A stretch of 49,469 nucleotides of DNA, from positions 1-49,469 of the forward strand of contig CALZOU010000005.1 in NCBI GenBank assembly GCA_945827805.1. The letters run 5' to 3'. Shown here in pieces: positions 19,335 to 28,629 of this stretch. The stretch comes from an uncultured Lachnospiraceae bacterium. Its GTDB lineage: Bacteria; Bacillota; Clostridia; Lachnospirales; Lachnospiraceae. The notes below the pieces were generated by a model. The model did no database searches. It was not told the DNA's origin and was given only the letters and a program-made list of their open reading frames with translations. The stretch's first letter is position 1; each line of letters begins with the position of its first letter. A program made the translations under genes and the position numbers.

Positions 19335-19643
19335 ATTCCACGACTTCTACCGCTATTTCTGGACTTTTCTTTGCATTTTTGCCTGATTACATCCACATTC
19401 CACGACTTCCATCGCTATTTCTGGACTCTTCTTTGCATTTTCACCTGATTACATCCACACTTCACGACTTCCACCGCTATTTCTGGACTTCTCTTTGCAT
19501 TTTCACCTGATTACATCCACATTCCATGACTTCCACAGATAATTCTGGATTTTTCTTCACAATTATATCTGAATACATCCACCTCAACATCTTCCACAAC
19601 CCATTTTAGATCTTTTCCGCGATAATAAAATGTTGCATCCAAA
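19335..19643. repeat. 62-bp tandem repeat array: four units plus a degenerate fifth
   Basis: Units start at 19335, 19397, 19459, 19521, ~19583; consensus attccacgacttccaccgctatttctggacttttctttgcattttcacctgattacatccac. Confidence 0.95.
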
Positions 19644-19704
19644 TGGCAGATTTCAAATAGCCAAAAATCGTTCACTGGACCATTTTTTGATATGCATGGC
19701 AATA

Positions 19705-19757
19705 AAATTCCGGCAGGGAGCTTTCTTCATCCATCCTCTGCCGGAATTTCTTTTTCA
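19705..19757. terminator. Stem-loop terminator (likely of the SMS operon)
   Basis: aaattccggcagg...cctctgccggaattt. Confidence 0.6.
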
Positions 19758-19829
19758 ACTGGTTTTAGTTCAAAATAATCTGAGCATAGAAATCACCGTT
19801 TTCTATAATACTCGCATCTCCGTATTCTA

Positions 19830-20750
19830 TCATTTCAAAAATCCATTGATGATCTGCTCTTCCGCCTCAGCCTCTGTAAGCCCCAGCGTCATCAGCTTAA
19901 TGATCTGATCACCGGCGATCTTGCCGATGGCTGCCTCATGGATCAATGCAGAATCCAGATCGTTGGCTTCCAGCTGGGGAACTGCCAGGATTCTCGCCTT
20001 ATCCATGATGATCGCATCGCACTCTGTATGACCGCTGCAGGGTGCATTACCTACGATACGTGAATCAAATTTCTGATAGGAAGTATCTCTGGCCACCGAA
20101 CGGGAGACTACATCCGCGCTGGCGCCTTCACCGTTTAACTCTACTACATAATTGCTCACAGCATTCTGATCACCATGAGTCATCAGACGCTCTCTGACCA
20201 CCAGTCTGGCACCGGCAGCCAACTCAGCTTTAGTATCACGTACGGTGGAATCCACGCCCTTGATCTGCACCATCTCCATCTCCATAGAGGAATTCTCCTC
20301 CATATAGACTTCTGTGCCCGGATTCAGGATACGTTTGCCTGTGCCGTCACCCTCACCGTAGTGCTTTTCCACATATTTTACTTTTGCGTTTTTTCCCACG
20401 TAGAAACGGTGAATACCGTCATGCTCGGAATCCTGCACACCGCAGTTATGAATACCACAGCCGGCCACTATCACTACATCGGCATCCTCACCGATATAGA
20501 AATCGTTGTATACCACCTCTTTCAGACCGCTCTGACTCAAAACCACCGGGATGTGTACGCTTTCGTTTTTTGTGCCCGGTTTGATCTTAATATCGATACC
20601 GCTGCCGTCATCCTTGGAAATAATATCGATATTTGCCGTTGTATTTCTGGCTGCCATTTTGCTGTTGGCACGGATATTGTATGCGCCCTCCGGCACTGTA
20701 TGAAGGTCTGCTACCTCCTCAAGTATTCTCTTCTGAATCTCATCTATCAT
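19830..20750 (-). CDS. SufB/SufD-family scaffold protein (short, SmsB-type)
   Basis: 306 aa; CGIHNCGVQDSEHDGIHRFYVGKNAKVKYVEKHYGEG...LVSRSVARDTSYQKFDSRIVGNAPCSGHTECDAIIMDKA-type SufBD core (ORF track). Confidence 0.88.
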   Translation of the reverse strand: MIDEIQKRILEEVADLHTVPEGAYNIRANSKMAARNTTANIDIISKDDGSGIDIKIKPGTKNESVHIPVVLSQSGLKEVVYNDFYIGEDADVVIVAGCGIHNCGVQDSEHDGIHRFYVGKNAKVKYVEKHYGEGDGTGKRILNPGTEVYMEENSSMEMEMVQIKGVDSTVRDTKAELAAGARLVVRERLMTHGDQNAVSNYVVELNGEGASADVVSRSVARDTSYQKFDSRIVGNAPCSGHTECDAIIMDKARILAVPQLEANDLDSALIHEAAIGKIAGDQIIKLMTLGLTEAEAEEQIINGFLK

Positions 20751-21490
20751 TCCTGGCTGCCTCCCTTCTCCAGTCTGTCACAGCTGTTGACTGCGGATGC
20801 GGTTCCCAAAAGCTCCGGCAGGATCTCATCCTTTGGTCCCTGTTTGGAGATCGTACCGTTTGCGATCACCACGATCTCATCCGCGATATCCAGAATCCTC
20901 TCCTGATGAGAAATGATCATGATAGAACCGTTGGTGATCTTTCTCATTCTCTCAAATACCTTGATCAGGCTCTGGAAGCTCCACAGGTCAATACCGGCCT
21001 CCGGCTCATCGAATACGGAGAGTTGTGTGGAACGGGCCAGTACTGTTGCAATCTCAATACGTTTCAGCTCACCGCCGGAAAGACTGGCATTGACTTCACG
21101 TTTCACATAATCTCTGGCACACAACCCAACCTCTGACAGATACTGACAGGCATCTGCCACAGAAAGATTTTTACCCGCAGCTATTCTTAACAGATCCAGC
21201 ACACGGATCCCTTTAAAACGCACCGGCTGCTGAAAAGCAAAGCTGATGCCCATTTTGGCTCTTTCTGTGATGGACTTGTCGGTAATATCCTCTCCATTCA
21301 GGATAATGCTGCCGGAAGTGGGTTTTTCAATACCGGCAATCAGTTTGGCCAGCGTAGATTTTCCGCCGCCGTTTGGACCCGTAATAACCACAAATTTATG
21401 GTCATCAATAGTCAGACTCAGATTTTTAATTATTTCTTTCTGTCCCTTATCATCGGCCACATCGAAAGAAATATTCTTCAGTTCAAGCAT
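20747..21490 (-). CDS. SufC-like ABC ATPase (SmsC-type)
   Basis: MLELKNISFDVADDKGQKEIIKNLSLTIDDHKFVVITGPNGGGKSTLAKLIAG...ASLSGGELKRIEIATVLAR; 4-nt overlap with scaffold gene; start after aaaggagatcatc. Confidence 0.88.
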   Translation of the reverse strand: MLELKNISFDVADDKGQKEIIKNLSLTIDDHKFVVITGPNGGGKSTLAKLIAGIEKPTSGSIILNGEDITDKSITERAKMGISFAFQQPVRFKGIRVLDLLRIAAGKNLSVADACQYLSEVGLCARDYVKREVNASLSGGELKRIEIATVLARSTQLSVFDEPEAGIDLWSFQSLIKVFERMRKITNGSIMIISHQERILDIADEIVVIANGTISKQGPKDEILPELLGTASAVNSCDRLEKGGSQE

Positions 21491-21506
21491 GATGATCTCC
21501 TTTATT

Positions 21507-21878
21507 TCACCGTGACCCGGTGTATTCTTTACTGCATTGGCTGCATTTTTCTCTTTCTTTCCGGCTCGGACAGCTCTCCAGTCCACCTTCACAGACTTCA
21601 TAGCTGCCGCCCTCTATCCAGAGTTCTTTTCCATTCACAAGACTGTCTGCGATTTTCTGACGGGCCCGGGCATAAATTCCGGTGACACTGGTGCGTACCA
21701 GGTTCATCTGTTTTGCGCATTCTTCCTGAGTCAGCCCCTCATAATCGATGAGACGCAGACACTCATATTCATCCACCTCAAGTACCACCACTCCATCGGG
21801 AATATCTCTCCCTATCGGAGTAAAACAATTGAATTTAGGCGGACGGCAGATACGCCTTTTTTTCGCAGGTCTTGCCAT
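21507..21878 (-). CDS. DUF134/UPF0251 putative DNA-binding regulator
   Basis: MARPAKKRRICRPPKFNCFTPIG...VVLEVDEYECLRLIDYEGLTQEECAKQMNLVRTSVTGIYARARQKIADSLV. Confidence 0.92.
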   Translation of the reverse strand: MARPAKKRRICRPPKFNCFTPIGRDIPDGVVVLEVDEYECLRLIDYEGLTQEECAKQMNLVRTSVTGIYARARQKIADSLVNGKELWIEGGSYEVCEGGLESCPSRKEREKCSQCSKEYTGSR

Positions 21879-22069
21879 GAAAACACCTCCTTTGCTCTAA
21901 AGCAAATTATACGGTATTCTTGACATATGTCAAGAATTTATGCAAATATTTCTCTTTCTGCTACAATAATATATTAATAAAGACAATATCTTTTCATGAA
22001 TCAACGACTCATGTCAGAAGGAATGCTCTGAAACTTTTTTCTGTAAGATTATATGGCTATTCAGAACAG

Positions 22070-22180
22070 AGCAAATCGCTTGCTGCTGAGGCTGTAAAAA
22101 CATGATTCAAGTGTGATGCCCCCATCAGCGAAACTGATTTTCATGGGTTTGCGAATCGTGTCTATGAAGGAACTTAACAG
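22070..22180 (+). repeat. Dispersed MITE/REP-like repeat, copy related to 26450-26575 (inverted) and 7564-7704
   Basis: cgcttgctgctgaggctgtaaaaacatgattcaagtgtg...tttgcgaatcgtgtctatgaaggaacttaac. Confidence 0.75.
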
Positions 22181-22183
22181 GCA

Positions 22184-22219
22184 TAAAAAATGCAAGGTCT
22201 CATATCACCTTGCATTTTT
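22184..22219. terminator. Terminator downstream of ktrA
   Basis: aaaaaatgcaaggtctcatatcaccttgcattttt. Confidence 0.85.
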
Positions 22220-22250
22220 CGAAACTGCCGTGACGCAGCCTGCTGTTCCA

Positions 22251-22898
22251 TCAAATATGAAAACATTTATGAATATCCTTATTGCTTCCCAGCACCAGCA
22301 TGGCATCCCGATCCGTAAAACAGGTATCCGGATTGACCGTCACATCCAGCTTTCCATCCCTCTTCACAGCGAGGATATTGATATTGTATTTACGACGGAT
22401 ATCAATATCTCCCACGGTACGTCCTACCCATTCCCGGGGTATTTCCACCTCAAAAATAGCATAACCGTCATCCAGCTCAATATAATCCAGAATATGATCC
22501 GACGTATAGCGAATCGCTGTCCAGTTAGCCAACTGTTTTTCCGGATACACGATCTCATCCGCACCGTTTCTCAAAAGAAATTTTGCCTGAATATCTCTGG
22601 CAGCCCTGGATACCACAAACCGTGCTCCCAGATCCTTCAGAAGCGCCGTTGTCTCCAGTGAACTCTGAAAATCATTACCGATACAACAGATACACACATC
22701 ATAATTTCCCACACCCAGAGATTCCAGAAAAGCCTCATTGCGGCTGTCCCCGATCTGTGCGTTTGTCACATACCCCAGTACATCCTGTACCCGCTGCTCA
22801 TTCTTGTCGATGGCCATTACCTCATGTTTCAGCTCATGCAGCTTCATAGCCACATGTTTTCCAAATCTGCCCAGTCCTATCAGTAATATCGTTTTCAT
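22251..22898 (-). CDS. ktrA: K+ transport RCK/TrkA-family subunit (KtrA-type)
   Basis: MKTILLIGLGRFGKHVAMKLHELKHEVMAIDKNEQRVQDVL; adjacent to KtrB. Confidence 0.9.
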   Translation of the reverse strand: MKTILLIGLGRFGKHVAMKLHELKHEVMAIDKNEQRVQDVLGYVTNAQIGDSRNEAFLESLGVGNYDVCICCIGNDFQSSLETTALLKDLGARFVVSRAARDIQAKFLLRNGADEIVYPEKQLANWTAIRYTSDHILDYIELDDGYAIFEVEIPREWVGRTVGDIDIRRKYNINILAVKRDGKLDVTVNPDTCFTDRDAMLVLGSNKDIHKCFHI

Positions 22899-22931
22899 CT
22901 TTATCTTATCCTTTCCCGTCGTATCCTTTTC

Positions 22932-24287
22932 TTAACCCACAGTGATTTTCTCTTTCGGAAATCTCGAAACATTGCGGGGTTTGTCCGCTGACAATGCCGC
23001 AAATATCAGTGTCAGTCCGCCTACGCGTCCAACATACATCAGTATGATCAGAATACATCTGGACACTGCCCCAAGTGTGGGCGTAATGCCCAGTGTCAGC
23101 CCTACAGTTCCCACCGCGGAAGCTGTCTCAAACAGACAGATCAATATGGGAAGGTTCTCCACACGACCGATGATGATCCCGCCGGTCATAAAAAACAGCA
23201 CATACATCAGCATAATTGCCGCCGCATTTTTTATGACATCTGCATCGATTCTGCGGCCAAAACAGCCTGCATCCTCTCTTTTGGTAAATACGGCCTTAAG
23301 ATTCATAAACATGACCGCCAGTGTGGTGGTCTTCATACCACCGGCTGTAGATCCGGGCGAACCACCGATCAACATCAGAATGATGATCAGCGTCTGTCCG
23401 GCCTGTGTAAACAGGTTCAGATCCACCGTATTAAAACCTGCCGTTCGGGGGGTCACAGTCTGGAACAGAGCCGCCTGAATTTTTTCTGCGCCATCCATCT
23501 GCCATACACTTTGAGAAAATTCTCCAAAATAAAAATACAGAAACGGTACCACAAGTAGAATCGCGGTTGTCGTCAGCACCACTTTACTCTGCAGGCGATA
23601 TTTATGAAAATGCACACCATTTCGTACCAGATCATCCCAGGTCGTAAAGCCGATACCCCCAACAATGATCAGTGTCATCACCACAATATTGATCAGCGGG
23701 CTGCCTGAATACCCCGTCAGCGACTGATACAGCGCACCATCCCGCCCCATAAGATCAAAACCTGCATTACAGAAAGCAGAAATAGAATGGAACACTGCAT
23801 ACCATATGCCCTTTAATGGTCCGAAATCTCTGATAAACACCGGCATCATCGCCATTGCTCCCAGTATCTCTATCATAAACATTGCTTTAAGAATAAATCC
23901 CGTCAGACGAACGATCCCTCCCACGCTGGGAGCAGCAATAGCCTCCTGCATGGTGCTTCGCTGCATCAGGCCGATCTTTCTGCTGGAAGCTGTTGCCACT
24001 GCCACCGCAATGGTGACCACCCCCATGCCGCCGATCTGTATCAGCAAAAGAATGATCAGCTGTCCAAACCCCGACCAGTATGTGGCCGTGTCCTGTACCA
24101 CAAGTCCCGTCACACAGGTGGCCGATGTAGCTGTAAAAAGCGCATCAAAAAAAGAGGCTGATCTTCCATCCGCCGAGGCAAACGGAAGCATTAAGAGCAG
24201 ACTCCCGCTCAATATCACCCCCAGAAATCCTACTGTAATTATACGGAACGATGTCCATCGTCTTCTTCGGATCAGTCTCTTTGTCAT
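22932..24287 (-). CDS. ktrB: TrkH/KtrB-family K+ transporter
   Basis: DALFTATSATCVTGLVVQDTATYWS...FQTVTPRTAGFNTVD...GGSPGSTAGGMKTTT; start chosen at MTKRL after ggag. Confidence 0.9.
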   Translation of the reverse strand: MTKRLIRRRRWTSFRIITVGFLGVILSGSLLLMLPFASADGRSASFFDALFTATSATCVTGLVVQDTATYWSGFGQLIILLLIQIGGMGVVTIAVAVATASSRKIGLMQRSTMQEAIAAPSVGGIVRLTGFILKAMFMIEILGAMAMMPVFIRDFGPLKGIWYAVFHSISAFCNAGFDLMGRDGALYQSLTGYSGSPLINIVVMTLIIVGGIGFTTWDDLVRNGVHFHKYRLQSKVVLTTTAILLVVPFLYFYFGEFSQSVWQMDGAEKIQAALFQTVTPRTAGFNTVDLNLFTQAGQTLIIILMLIGGSPGSTAGGMKTTTLAVMFMNLKAVFTKREDAGCFGRRIDADVIKNAAAIMLMYVLFFMTGGIIIGRVENLPILICLFETASAVGTVGLTLGITPTLGAVSRCILIILMYVGRVGGLTLIFAALSADKPRNVSRFPKEKITVG

Positions 24288-24396
24288 ATGTTGTCTCCAT
24301 AACCTATCCATAGTGTTACTCTTCAGTATCACCATTTCTCTTTAAAAATGGTATAAGGATATTTGTTATGGTGTTAAGATTATATAAAGATGAATT

Positions 24397-24423
24397 GTAT
24401 CTGTTCAATACCTTCACAGATAC
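24397..24423 (-). repeat. Short hairpin repeat GTATCTGT-N11-ACAGATAC (solo end of the dispersed repeat family)
   Basis: perfect 8-bp inverted repeat; related sequence at 22157-22178, 26456-26476 and 33681-33706. Confidence 0.8.
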
Positions 24424-24463
24424 GATGAATTACTTTACAATTTTATTTATTTTATGTTTTCCG

Positions 24464-25177
24464 TTACAATTTCTCCTGAAACGCAATCACGGCATAAGGC
24501 TGTCCCTTGTCATTATTCAGTGAGATCACCCACTCTTCCTCTGTTCTGGCAACAAGGGGATAAATATGATCCCCCAGAAGAGCCTGGCGTTTATATTCTG
24601 CCCGAAGCTGTTGTATGGTAAACCCTTCCGGCAGATATTCTTCTGCGATCTGCACATAACGGGCATTATTTACATGATTATTGGAATCCAGGTATGCCCG
24701 GGTGATCTCCACCGGTGCTTCCTGCTTCCCTTCTTTTGGTACCGCAATTTTTCTGGACATATACTCCATGGGAAAAGGCTCTTCCAGCGTATACCTATCT
24801 ATCAGATCCCCCGGCACCGGTATCGGGCGCTGTTTTTGCGTGTCCATCAGTACCCAGTTGCTGTTTCCCCAGGCCAGAATCTTTCCCTCCGGTGTTGATA
24901 TCGTATGATTTCTCTCCCCCATCATTCTCTGAAAACCATACGGCCAGGTGCTGACATTAATTCTGTCGGCCACCACGGGATATTCACCGATGCAGATCTG
25001 CCAGGATGACAGGAACCACACCATATGATTTTTCTTGAGTTCTTCTATCCCACAGCCCAGATCCTCTGACTGAAATACTGCGCAATCCTGAAAATATTTA
25101 AGTACGGCATCCAGAGTGAGACGGTCATCCATGCCTACTTCCGAATATCGTACTCTGGTATTCATTGTATATTTCAT
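24464..25177 (-). CDS. Acyl-ACP thioesterase family protein
   Basis: MKYTMNTRVRYSEVGMDDRLTLDAVLKYFQDCAVFQSEDLG...ITRAYLDSNNHVNNARYVQIAEEYLP. Confidence 0.9.
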   Translation of the reverse strand: MKYTMNTRVRYSEVGMDDRLTLDAVLKYFQDCAVFQSEDLGCGIEELKKNHMVWFLSSWQICIGEYPVVADRINVSTWPYGFQRMMGERNHTISTPEGKILAWGNSNWVLMDTQKQRPIPVPGDLIDRYTLEEPFPMEYMSRKIAVPKEGKQEAPVEITRAYLDSNNHVNNARYVQIAEEYLPEGFTIQQLRAEYKRQALLGDHIYPLVARTEEEWVISLNNDKGQPYAVIAFQEKL

Positions 25178-25207
25178 TACTTTACCTCACATATTTTTTA
25201 ACAGAAA

Positions 25208-25246
25208 ATAAGCCCGATCGATTCTTTTTCATCTCGATCGGGCTTT
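25208..25246 (-). terminator. Intrinsic terminator
   Basis: agcccgatcga...tcgatcgggct stem, T-rich on minus side. Confidence 0.75.
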
Positions 25247-25542
25247 CAATGAATTTCCTGTAATTTCATTGTCTACACCTTCGCTTTCATAGATTTTGTC
25301 CGGCACCGTTGCCGATGAAGAATGTACCTCTTTTCCAAGAAATGAATACCTTTTAACTGCTTTTCTTCCAGCTTTTTTAATGGAATAAACTTCCTTTGTT
25401 TGGGTTAGGTTTCTTTTCTTTTGTTGTCATTATATTATCACGTCTTTTTGCATGTGTCAATCTATTTTTTTATTTTCTTTAAATATTCAGAATATTTCGT
25501 GTGGATTACACAATTTTCAAAAGATACGGGATTTTCGCTTCA

Positions 25543-26385
25543 CTACTTTCCCAGATATGCCATCAACTGTTCCAAACAATCTGTAGCATCCTTGATTCCT
25601 TCGTCGTATACCTTCTGCAGTTTATCCGGATCTGTTTCGATCCTCCTGATCTCAATGGGCCTGGATGGACGGATCACAAAGATTTCTCCCTTCTCCTCTC
25701 TGCGTTTCAGTATACGAACACTTCTATTGTATACTTCGTGCCGTTTTTTTAAATGCTCACAGAATTCCGGATATTTGTAATAGCCTGCTTCGATCATCAG
25801 CGGGGACATAGCCTTCTTGCGATACTCCAGATCTCTCGTAAGTACCACCACCAGGCGATCAAACCCCAGCTCTTCAAAGTAAGCATAGGGAATACTGTCA
25901 GACACTCCTCCATCCAGATAAAGCTGATTTCCGATCTGCACCGGTTTCGACACAAAGGGCATGGATCCGGAAGCTCTAAGCACGTCCATCTGCTCATAAA
26001 CGTCCTTCACCTGCATATACTCCGGCTGTCCGGTCTGCAAATTTGTAACCACCGCATAAAAATCCACGCCGGAAGCTTTAAAGGTTTCGTTATCAAATAC
26101 ATCATATAAGCGGGGCACACGGTCATATGCATAACGGGTACTGACAATATTTCCCTCTTTGATCAGCGGCAAAAGCCCCATATATTCTTTGCTTCCGTTG
26201 TATTTTTTATTGTAACGGATGACCCGTCCTCTCTGTCCCGACAGATAATTTACACCAAAAAGCGCCCCAGCGGACACACCAATGATCCCGTCAAAACGAA
26301 TATTATGATCCATCATGATATCCATGACACCTGCAGTATACATACCTCGCATGGCGCCACCTTCCAAAACAAGTCCTGTCTTCAT
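25543..26385 (-). CDS. Patatin-like phospholipase family protein
   Basis: MKTGLVLEGGAMRGMYTAGVMDIMMDHNIRFDGIIGVSAGALFG...YLDGGVSDSIPY. Confidence 0.93.
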   Translation of the reverse strand: MKTGLVLEGGAMRGMYTAGVMDIMMDHNIRFDGIIGVSAGALFGVNYLSGQRGRVIRYNKKYNGSKEYMGLLPLIKEGNIVSTRYAYDRVPRLYDVFDNETFKASGVDFYAVVTNLQTGQPEYMQVKDVYEQMDVLRASGSMPFVSKPVQIGNQLYLDGGVSDSIPYAYFEELGFDRLVVVLTRDLEYRKKAMSPLMIEAGYYKYPEFCEHLKKRHEVYNRSVRILKRREEKGEIFVIRPSRPIEIRRIETDPDKLQKVYDEGIKDATDCLEQLMAYLGK

Positions 26386-26449
26386 TGTCTGCCTCCTTCT
26401 ATCATCCTGTCCAATTATTGTATGTCCCATTCACAGTTAATCATTCCCT

Positions 26450-26575
26450 GTATATGTTCAGTACCTTCACAGATACGATTCGCAAATCCATGGAAATCCG
26501 CTGCGTCGATGGAGTTTGCTCACACCTTAAATCTGTTCTTACGGTCTCAGCAGCAAGTGTTCCTGCCTGTATAAT
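26450..26575 (-). repeat. Dispersed MITE/REP-like repeat (inverted relative to 22070-22180)
   Basis: minus: acacttgctgctgagaccgtaagaacagatttaaggtgtgagc...gatttgcgaatcgtatctgtgaaggtactgaac. Confidence 0.75.
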
Positions 26576-26591
26576 ACAGTTACAACAAAAA

Positions 26592-26632
26592 AAGTAATGC
26601 AGGCGTGCCGCATTTGCAACACGCCTGAATTC
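26592..26632 (-). terminator. Terminator of glmS
   Basis: minus: caggcgtg...cacgcctg followed by attacttttttt. Confidence 0.8.
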
Positions 26633-26648
26633 TTATCTTCTGTAATAT

Positions 26649-28487
26649 TTATTCCACAGTAACGCTCTTGGCCAGATTTCTCGGTTTATCTACATCCAGT
26701 CCTTTGGAAACGCTGACATAATACCCCATCAGCTGCAGAGGAATCACCGCCAGAGATGTGGCAAAATGTTCATCTGTCTTCGGAATATATACGGTAAAGT
26801 CAGAAGTATCTTCAATCTCGTAATGTCCATAACTGGTCAATCCCATCAGATAGGCTCCACGGCTCTTGCATTCTACCATATTGCTGACGGTCTTTTCATA
26901 AAGAGCGCTCTGGGTCAGCACACCGATTACCAGTGTGCCATCCTCGATCAGGCTGATGGTACCATGTTTTAGCTCACCGGCTGCATAGGCCTCACTGTGA
27001 ATATAGGAAATCTCCTTCATCTTCAGACTGCCCTCCAGGCTGATGGCATAGTCGATACCACGACCGATAAAGAAAATATCCTTTGCATTGATCTGCTTGG
27101 AAGCAAACCACTGGATACGCTCTTTATCCTCCAGAATCTTGGTGATTTTCTCCGGAAGAGTCTCCATTTCATCCAGAAGCTCTTTGTAATACTTCTCATC
27201 CACGGTACCGCGGATCTTGCCAAACTGGATGGCCAGACAGTATGCCGCGATCAACTGTGTACTGTAAGCTTTTGTAGTAGCTACGGAAATTTCCGGTCCC
27301 GCCAGAGTATAGAACACATTGTCTGCCTCTCTGGCAATTGAACTTCCGATCACGTTTACAATAGCCAGGGTACGAATACCTCTGTCTTTTGCCAGGCGAA
27401 GCGCTGCCAGACTGTCTGCCGTCTCTCCGGACTGACTGATGATCACCACCAGTCCCTTCGGATCCAGCAGAGGATTTCTGTAGCGAAACTCTGAAGCCAG
27501 CTCCACACGCACCGGAATCTTGGCCAGATCCTCGATCACATACTGCGCCGCCACACCTACATGGTAGGCAGAGCCACAGGCTACAATGTATATCTGAGAA
27601 ATATCTTTGATTTCCTCATCGGACAGTCCCACATCTGACAGATCCAGAACATCCCCCTTTTTCACGGAATGAAGGGTATCTGCCACAGCCTTGGGCTGTT
27701 CATGGATCTCCTTTATCATAAAGTGCTCATAACCGGCTTTTTCTGCTGCCTGAGCGTCCCATTTGATCTCCACACACTCCTTTTCGATCTCTTCTCCATC
27801 CAGATTATAAAAAGTGATCTCACCCTTTCTCATGCGGGCCATTTCAAGATTTCCAATATAATATACGTTTCTGGTGTACTTCAGGATCGCCGGTACATCA
27901 GAAGCCAGATATGTCTCTCCGCCAGTGATACCAAGGATCATCGGGCTGTCTTTTCTGGCAGCGTAGATCTCTCCCGGGTAATCCTTAAACATCAACGCCA
28001 GTGCATAAGAACCACGGATACGCACAATAGCATGGTTGATGGCATCTACCGGTGTATGTTCGTATTTTTTATAATAATAATCTACCAGCTTCACGGCTAC
28101 CTCTGTATCGGTAGAGGAATAGAATGTGTATCCCTTACGAGTCAGCTTTTCCTTAAGTTCCTGATAATTTTCAATAATACCATTGTGCACTCCTACCACA
28201 TTGCCATCATCGGACATATGGGGATGAGCATTCACCTCAGAAGGCTCTCCATGAGTTGCCCAGCGGGTATGACCGATACCACAGGTACCCGGTACAGCCT
28301 CGCCATTATTTGTCTTTTCCATTAAGATCTTTAAACGTCCCTTTGCCTTAACGATCTCTGTTTCTTTATCCTGATCCCGAACAGCCAAACCGGCAGAATC
28401 ATATCCTCTGTATTCCAACTTTGACAGACCATCCAGCAAAATGGGAGCAGCCTGCTGTGTTCCTGTAAAACCAACTATTCCACACAT
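26649..28487 (-). CDS. glmS: Glutamine--fructose-6-phosphate aminotransferase (isomerizing)
   Basis: MCGIVGFTGTQQAAPILLDGLSKLEYRGYDSAGLAV...DKPRNLAKSVTVE. Confidence 0.98.
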   Translation of the reverse strand: MCGIVGFTGTQQAAPILLDGLSKLEYRGYDSAGLAVRDQDKETEIVKAKGRLKILMEKTNNGEAVPGTCGIGHTRWATHGEPSEVNAHPHMSDDGNVVGVHNGIIENYQELKEKLTRKGYTFYSSTDTEVAVKLVDYYYKKYEHTPVDAINHAIVRIRGSYALALMFKDYPGEIYAARKDSPMILGITGGETYLASDVPAILKYTRNVYYIGNLEMARMRKGEITFYNLDGEEIEKECVEIKWDAQAAEKAGYEHFMIKEIHEQPKAVADTLHSVKKGDVLDLSDVGLSDEEIKDISQIYIVACGSAYHVGVAAQYVIEDLAKIPVRVELASEFRYRNPLLDPKGLVVIISQSGETADSLAALRLAKDRGIRTLAIVNVIGSSIAREADNVFYTLAGPEISVATTKAYSTQLIAAYCLAIQFGKIRGTVDEKYYKELLDEMETLPEKITKILEDKERIQWFASKQINAKDIFFIGRGIDYAISLEGSLKMKEISYIHSEAYAAGELKHGTISLIEDGTLVIGVLTQSALYEKTVSNMVECKSRGAYLMGLTSYGHYEIEDTSDFTVYIPKTDEHFATSLAVIPLQLMGYYVSVSKGLDVDKPRNLAKSVTVE

Positions 28488-28593
28488 ATTTTATCTCCTG
28501 ATTATCTGTATTACTTCAAGAATCTGTATTATCATAGCACAACTCTTTTGGTAATGCCATCCTTTTTTCCCGATAATCCCTTTCATACAGAAA

Positions 28594-28618
28594 AGGCGCC
28601 GGTCTGCACCGGCGCCTG
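28594..28618 (-). terminator. Terminator of the sortase-substrate gene
   Basis: minus: aggcgccggtgcagaccggcgccttttct. Confidence 0.85.
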
Positions 28619-28629
28619 TCACTTTTTAT

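Noticed and set aside
19335-19643. CRISPR array
   Set aside because: Units are contiguous 62-bp repeats with no unique spacers, and no cas genes are present in the window.
25250-25430. Small minus-strand ORF (QQKKRNLTQTKEVYSIKKAGRKAVKRYSFLGKEVHSSSATVPDKIYESEGVDNEITGNSLKARSR)
   Set aside because: Open frame but no plausible start codon with Shine-Dalgarno; cannot be supported as a gene without homologs.
28488-28629. glmS ribozyme upstream of glmS
   Set aside because: Only about 140 bp lie upstream, including another gene's terminator, and no ribozyme core was recognisable.
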